Position numbers and translations under genes: made by a program
The notes under the pieces: generated by a model
What the model was told of the DNA's origin: nothing
The model's database searches: none
What the model saw: the letters and a program-made list of their open reading frames with translations, nothing else
Assembly (NCBI GenBank): GCA_019232725.1
Contig: JAFANK010000187.1
Location: forward strand, 1-5,647
DNA from: Vulcanimicrobiota bacterium
GTDB taxonomy: Bacteria > Vulcanimicrobiota > Vulcanimicrobiia > Eremiobacterales > Eremiobacteraceae
Length of the DNA: 5,647 nt
Direction: 5' to 3'
Part shown: positions 4,966 through 5,647 of the stretch, one piece after another
Layout: every line of letters begins with the position of its first letter
Numbering within the stretch: position 1 is the first letter of the stretch

Positions 4966-5371
4966 CGGGCAACAATCCGTTCGAGCGCTTGCCTACGATG
5001 TGGCTGTACGTGCCATTCTCGTCTGGCATGCCCCGGCGCACTTCTGTGGTGAGCATCTGCCGTGCCTGGAACTCGGCTGCTGCGAATCGGCAGGCTTTCC
5101 AGGGCTCGGTCTTTTCTCCGCATGTGTAGATGTCCATCGCCGCGTATCCGTACTCGGGCCACGTGTGAATAGACAAGTGGGATTCGGCGATGACGACAAT
5201 GCCGCTCACCCCTTGTGGCGAAAACCGGTGGAACGCGGTTTGGAGGACCTCAGCGTTTGCCGCCTTAGCGGCGGCGACCAAAATGCTTGCTACTTTATCG
5301 ACGTCACTCAGAATCTGCGCATTGCAGTCTGAGAGCTCGACCATGATGTGCGTGCCAAGTGCCTTGTTCAA
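4931..5371 (-). CDS. speD: S-adenosylmethionine decarboxylase proenzyme
   Basis: SpeD makes decarboxylated SAM, the aminopropyl donor used by SpeE. It is a pyruvoyl enzyme that cleaves itself. With the TTG at 5371 as start the product is 146 residues. The self-cleavage site is Glu63-Ser64 in IAESHLSIHTWPEYGYAA, and Ser64 becomes the pyruvoyl group. His69 and Cys84 (YTCGE) keep the exact spacing of the processing and catalytic residues of Thermotoga SpeD (Ser63, His68, Cys83). AFHRFSPQGVSG and EPWKACRFA are also typical. The reading frame extends to a further TTG at 5416 (161 residues). I prefer 5371 because it matches the family N terminus (NKALGTH) and has an AGGGGG about eight bases upstream. 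It is first in a speD-speE operon and overlaps speE by 35 nt. Identity is very secure; the start is uncertain. Confidence 0.93.
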   Translation of the reverse strand: MNKALGTHIMVELSDCNAQILSDVDKVASILVAAAKAANAEVLQTAFHRFSPQGVSGIVVIAESHLSIHTWPEYGYAAMDIYTCGEKTEPWKACRFAAAEFQARQMLTTEVRRGMPDENGTYSHIVGKRSNGLLPGAKNRKLSVVR

Positions 5372-5456
5372 CCACCCAGCCCCCTGCGACGAGAAGTGGG
5401 GAGAGCCGACCTCCAATCAGAGCGAAACAGGCCGCAAACGAGCGTACCGATGCTAG

Positions 5457-5485
5457 ATATTAGGTCATTTGGGCGGGTTTGTAAA
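5457..5485 (-). promoter_or_regulatory. sigma70-like promoter for speD-speE
   Basis: On the minus strand TTTACA (5485-5480; 5 of 6 to TTGACA) is followed after exactly 17 bases by TAATAT (5462-5457; 4 of 6 to TATAAT). Transcription would start near 5450, about 80 nt before the preferred speD start. It is the best -35/-10 pair I found in the window. It lies between the IS-like end and speD and is intact. Confidence 0.6.
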
Positions 5486-5520
5486 TACTTTGCGCATACT
5501 ATATCAGCCCCAAGTTCAAG

Positions 5521-5552
5521 TGTCCCCGACTTTTCCAAGTAGAAATGTCCCC
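5521..5552 (+). repeat. Tandem TGTCCCC motifs at the IS-like end
   Basis: The first copy is TGTCCCCGAC and the second is TGTCCCCTTT, which leads into a CGGGA/CCCG stretch. They are spaced 25 nt start to start. They may be the terminal inverted repeat and an inner transposase site; the matching end would have to be found downstream. Confidence 0.5.
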
Positions 5553-5616
5553 TTTCGGGACCCGCCGCACCTGATGCGTACCGCAGAGGGGGCGGCCTGC
5601 TTTGGAGTTAGTCACC

Positions 5617-5647
5617 ATGAGTGCTCGGGAACTCAGCCGTGCCGAGG
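5617..5647 (+). CDS. Transposase N terminus (ISNCY-like), runs off the right edge
   Basis: Only ten codons are present, MSARELSRAE, starting from an ATG with GGAG nine bases upstream (5604-5607). From memory, the opening M-S-x-(R/K)-E-L-x-R resembles the N terminus of ISNCY-type transposases, which continues into a helix-turn-helix and an integrase core. The IS-like repeats just upstream agree with this. Ten residues cannot prove a family: the fragment could be another IS family or an unrelated gene. It diverges from speD. Confidence 0.45.
   Translation, partial: MSARELSRAE

Larger units (their letters stand above)
5519..5647 (+). mobile_element. End of an insertion sequence, probably ISNCY/IS1202-like (partial)
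   Basis: The element appears to begin near AGTGTCCCCGAC at 5519. TGTCCCC occurs at 5521-5527 and again at 5546-5552, 25 nt apart, the kind of repeated terminal motif seen at IS ends that bind transposase. A transposase-like start follows at 5617. The other end, any target duplication and the exact boundary lie outside the window or cannot be fixed, so the family name is from memory and tentative. Confidence 0.5.

Noticed and set aside
5000..5332. Plus-strand ORF opposite speD
   Set aside because: It lies entirely over the conserved SpeD frame, and the product shows no recognisable domain.
1..5647. CRISPR array, tRNA or rRNA genes
   Set aside because: No regularly spaced repeats of CRISPR length and no tRNA or rRNA signature sequences were seen on either strand.

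Overview
This 5.6 kb window is bacterial chromosome, probably from a proteobacterium. The glycine-cleavage genes are laid out as gcvT-gcvH-gcvPA with a split P protein, there are two LuxR/NarL-type regulators, and an IS-like end lies at the right edge. The species cannot be named from the sequence. The genes are moderately GC-rich, and the gap between the regulators is visibly more AT-rich.

Layout. Positions 1-2346 (minus strand) carry gcvT, gcvH and the 5' part of gcvPA, tightly packed with gaps of 11 and 2 nt. gcvPA runs off the left edge, and the missing PLP-binding half (gcvPB) would be expected beyond it. Positions 2394-2981 (minus strand) encode a PAS-like/LuxR-HTH regulator 47 nt upstream of gcvT on the same strand, so it could be the first gene of the gcv transcript. 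Positions 2982-3404 are a long regulatory gap between two divergent regulators. It is rich in small repeats: two DnaA-box-like 9-mers, a 10-bp-phased direct repeat, two dyads and an extended -10. Positions 3405-4043 (plus strand) encode an orphan NarL/FixJ-type response regulator, closed by a clear intrinsic terminator. Positions 4105-5371 (minus strand) carry speD (SAM decarboxylase) and speE (polyamine aminopropyltransferase), which overlap by 35 nt and are convergent with the response regulator. A good sigma70-like promoter lies upstream of speD. From about 5519 to the right edge is what looks like the end of an insertion sequence with the first ten codons of a transposase.

How the genes work together. 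GcvT, GcvH and GcvP oxidatively cleave glycine and charge tetrahydrofolate with a C1 unit. SpeD and SpeE decarboxylate SAM and transfer its aminopropyl group to an amine acceptor. C1 supply and SAM use meet metabolically, and the two regulators lie between the operons, but nothing in the sequence proves that they control either one. The least ordinary items are the SpeE subtype (it resembles Thermus/thermospermine-type enzymes more than classical spermidine synthases), the DD-to-EE change in the receiver domain, the competing inverted repeats at the gcvT start, and the dense repeat content of the divergent intergenic region. I found no clear new defence, RNA or mobile system.
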